Shown: in pieces, positions 4,963-7,040 of the stretch | Layout: every line of letters begins with the position of its first letter | Position numbering within the stretch: the first letter of the stretch is position 1 | DNA from: an uncultured Eubacteriales bacterium | GTDB taxonomy: Bacteria; Bacillota; Clostridia; Oscillospirales; CAG-382 | Direction: 5' to 3' | NCBI GenBank assembly: GCA_900550505.1 | Contig: URSI01000057.1 | Coordinates: 1-7,040, forward strand | Length of the DNA stretch: 7,040 bases | Program-made: the position numbers and the translations under genes | The notes under the pieces: model-generated | Databases searched by the model: none | Seen by the model: the letters and a program-made list of their open reading frames with translations, nothing else | What the model was told of the DNA's origin: nothing

Positions 4963-7040
4963 ATGAATAACTATAAAGAAGCTATAAGCAGCAAACTTGC
5001 CAGATATTTCGGGACGACCCCTGAGGAGGCAAGCGGCGAACAAATGTATAAAGCCTCCGTGCTCGCGGTGCGGGACTTGCTGACGGCTCGCCGCAGCACC
5101 TTCAGACAACAAACGACGAAGCAGACGGCAAAGCAGGTTTATTATTTGTGCATGGAGTTTTTGCTGGGACGTTCGTTGAAAATGAACCTGTGCAATATGG
5201 GACTTGAGGATGAGTTTTCACGGTTGTTCGGCGAATGGGGATTCGACATAGAGGATATCTATGCGTATGAGGATGATGCGGGACTGGGAAACGGCGGTCT
5301 CGGCAGGCTTGCGGCGTGCTTCTTTGACAGCCTCGCTTCACTCGGGTATCCGGCAACGGGTTTTTCGATCTGCTATGAATACGGGCTTTTCAGGCAGCGT
5401 GTGGTCGGCGGGGAACAGATAGAGTTGCCTGACATATGGATGCCCTCCGGTGAAGGCTGGCTCGTACAGCGTCAGGATGAGTCGAAGAAGGTACGCTTCG
5501 GAGGTCACGTTACGGAAAAGTGGACGGACCACGGTCTTGAGATAATCCACACTGATTACGACGAGGTCGAGGCTGTTCCTTACGATATGATGGTATCCGG
5601 CGCCGGAGGCGGTGCCTCATTGCTGAGGCTGTGGCGCGCACGTGATATACGCAACTTCAATATGAAGCTGTTTTCGCAGGGCCAGTATATAAAGGCGGTA
5701 GAGGAAAATACCAACGCGGAGACCATATCGAAGGTGCTTTATCCCGACGATCACCATACAGAAGGCAAACTGCTCAGGCTTTCGCAACAGTATTTCCTTG
5801 TTTCCGCGTCACTGCAGACGATATTGAGCGACCATCTCGAGACGTATAAGACCCTTGTAAATCTTCCGGAGAAGGTCGCCATACACATCAACGATACGCA
5901 TCCGGCCCTGGCAGTGCCCGAGATGATGCGTCTGCTCATGGATGTGTACGGCTTCTCGTGGGAAAGAGCATGGTATACGACAGTCAACACCATGAGCTAT
6001 ACCAACCATACGGTAATGCCTGAAGCGCTCGAATGCTGGAACGAGGACCTGTTCAGACTCAAACTGCCGCGGATATACAATATAGTCAGGGAAATAAACG
6101 AACGGTTTTGCCGTGAGCTGTGGCAGCGGTATACGGGTAACTGGGATAAGATATCCCGAATGGCGGTGATAGGCAACCAGCAGGTGCGCATGGCGAACCT
6201 CTGCGTTGTCGGTTCGCATACCGTGAACGGCGTTTCGGCACTTCATTCAAAAATACTGAAGGATACGGTATTCCGTGATTTTTATGAGCTTTATCCCGAC
6301 AGATTTATAAACGTGACAAACGGCATTGCGCATCGGCGGTGGCTGTGTTATTCCAACCCGTCGCTTGCCGAATTGATCGGTGACTGCATCGGTGAATCCT
6401 ACCGTACCGAGCCGGAAAGGCTGACTGATCTGTTGAAGTACAGAGACGATGTTTCCGTGCTTGACCGGCTTTCGGAGGTGAAACGTGCCAATAAGGTGCG
6501 TTTTTCGGAAATGTATGCCAAAAGGACCGGCATAGTCATCGACCCGGACTCCGTGTTTGACGTTCAGGTGAAGCGCCTCCATGAATATAAACGGCAGCTG
6601 TTGAATGTGCTCAGCATAATATCGCTGTACGCACAGCTCTTGGAGAACCCGTCTGTTGAGATGCGGCCGCGTACATTTCTGTTCGGGGCAAAGGCGGCGC
6701 CCGGATATTATCATGCAAAAGAGGTAATAAAACTGATCTGCGCGCTCAGCGCGGAGATCGAAAAGAACCCGAGAATACGCGAAAAGATGCGTGTTGTGTT
6801 TATAGAGAACTACAATGTTACCGCAGCGGAGCAGCTTATCCCGGCATCTGACATAAGCGAGCAGATATCGCTTGCCGGCAAGGAAGCCAGCGGCACCGGC
6901 AACATGAAATTCATGATAAACGGCGCCTTGACGGTGGGTACGCTCGACGGAGCAAATGTCGAGATACGTGAGGCAGTGGGCGACGACAATATATTCATTT
7001 TCGGACTCACCACGCCTGAGGTAGATGCGCTTTGGCACAG
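4963..7040 (+). CDS. glgP: Glycogen/starch phosphorylase (GT35), 3' end beyond window
   Basis: I translated the frame by hand from ATG 4963 to the last base: 692 codons with no stop, running off the edge. GlgP phosphorolyses alpha-1,4 chain ends to glucose-1-phosphate, using pyridoxal phosphate. Motifs in order: YYLCMEFLLGRSL (60-72), the glycine loop GLGNGGLGRLAAC (107-119), NDTHPALA with the catalytic-cleft His313 (310-317), NVTNGIAHRRWL (450-461), VKRLHEYKRQ with phosphate-binding Arg538 and Lys543 (536-545), FIENYNV (613-619), and the PLP signature EASGTGNMKFMIN with the Schiff-base Lys649. Family enzymes are roughly 750-830 aa, so about 60-140 C-terminal residues are missing. The N-terminus is short and lacks the serine phosphorylation peptide of animal phosphorylases. 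As last visible gene of the cluster it provides mobilisation of the polymer made by GlgC/D/A/B. MalP-like use of maltodextrin cannot be excluded, but the neighbourhood favours glycogen. Confidence 0.97.
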   Translation, partial: MNNYKEAISSKLARYFGTTPEEASGEQMYKASVLAVRDLLTARRSTFRQQTTKQTAKQVYYLCMEFLLGRSLKMNLCNMGLEDEFSRLFGEWGFDIEDIYAYEDDAGLGNGGLGRLAACFFDSLASLGYPATGFSICYEYGLFRQRVVGGEQIELPDIWMPSGEGWLVQRQDESKKVRFGGHVTEKWTDHGLEIIHTDYDEVEAVPYDMMVSGAGGGASLLRLWRARDIRNFNMKLFSQGQYIKAVEENTNAETISKVLYPDDHHTEGKLLRLSQQYFLVSASLQTILSDHLETYKTLVNLPEKVAIHINDTHPALAVPEMMRLLMDVYGFSWERAWYTTVNTMSYTNHTVMPEALECWNEDLFRLKLPRIYNIVREINERFCRELWQRYTGNWDKISRMAVIGNQQVRMANLCVVGSHTVNGVSALHSKILKDTVFRDFYELYPDRFINVTNGIAHRRWLCYSNPSLAELIGDCIGESYRTEPERLTDLLKYRDDVSVLDRLSEVKRANKVRFSEMYAKRTGIVIDPDSVFDVQVKRLHEYKRQLLNVLSIISLYAQLLENPSVEMRPRTFLFGAKAAPGYYHAKEVIKLICALSAEIEKNPRIREKMRVVFIENYNVTAAEQLIPASDISEQISLAGKEASGTGNMKFMINGALTVGTLDGANVEIREAVGDDNIFIFGLTTPEVDALWH

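Noticed and set aside
5023..5046. GAGGAGG followed by in-frame ATG at 5044 as an alternative glgP start
   Set aside because: The spacing of 14 nt is long, and it would remove the N-terminal helix region usual in the family. ATG 4963 has a well-spaced AAGGA.
5324..5352. TTGACA at 5324 resembling a -35 box inside glgP
   Set aside because: At 17-nt spacing the -10 position reads TATCCG, a poor match, and the hexamer lies in conserved phosphorylase codons (FFDSLAS).
6247..7038. Long open frame (263 codons) on the - strand opposite glgP
   Set aside because: It lies wholly antisense to an unambiguous phosphorylase frame and its translation shows no family motif. It is a by-product of codon bias in glgP.
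1..7040. A previously undescribed system within the window
   Set aside because: All sequence is accounted for by the well-known Firmicutes glgB-C-D-A-P arrangement, with no insertion, extra gene or unexplained block over 77 nt.

Overview
The window is one uninterrupted bacterial glycogen-metabolism operon, all on the + strand, in the order glgB (3' part) - glgC - glgD - glgA - glgP (5' part). Every base belongs to one of these five genes or to short junctions of at most 77 nt. I see no RNA genes, mobile elements, CRISPR arrays or credible genes on the - strand, and neither the operon promoter nor its terminator is in view.

Organism: the catalytically degenerate GlgC paralogue GlgD next to GlgC, and the glgB-C-D-A-P order known from Bacillus/Geobacillus, point to a Firmicute. 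The AAGGAGG-type ribosome binding sites, moderately high GC and isoleucine encoded almost only by ATA and ATC suggest a Clostridia lineage, possibly a gut Oscillospiraceae/Ruminococcaceae member. That placement is inference from protein flavour and composition, not a database match.

Layout: 1-1057 is the C-terminal half of branching enzyme, with all three GH13 catalytic residues and an unusual basic C-terminal tail. Its stop overlaps the start of glgC (1054-2244, ADP-glucose pyrophosphorylase, catalytic subunit). glgD (2277-3407) is the non-catalytic/regulatory pyrophosphorylase subunit. glgA (start best placed at 3485, end 4909) is glycogen synthase. glgP (4963 to the window end) is glycogen phosphorylase; 692 codons are visible, including the PLP lysine, and the extreme C-terminus is missing.

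How they work together: GlgC/GlgD make ADP-glucose from glucose-1-phosphate and ATP. GlgA adds the glucose to alpha-1,4 chains, GlgB introduces alpha-1,6 branches, and GlgP releases glucose-1-phosphate from chain ends. Synthesis and mobilisation therefore appear to be co-transcribed, so flux control would lie mainly at the enzyme level.

I do not find a previously undescribed system. The points worth a second look are modest: loss of the usual Lys in the GlgA ADP-glucose motif, the pattern of active-site decay in GlgD, a GlgB tail that looks like a translated former intergenic region, and GC-rich hairpins at the gene junctions, one of which (end of glgC) resembles a weak attenuator.
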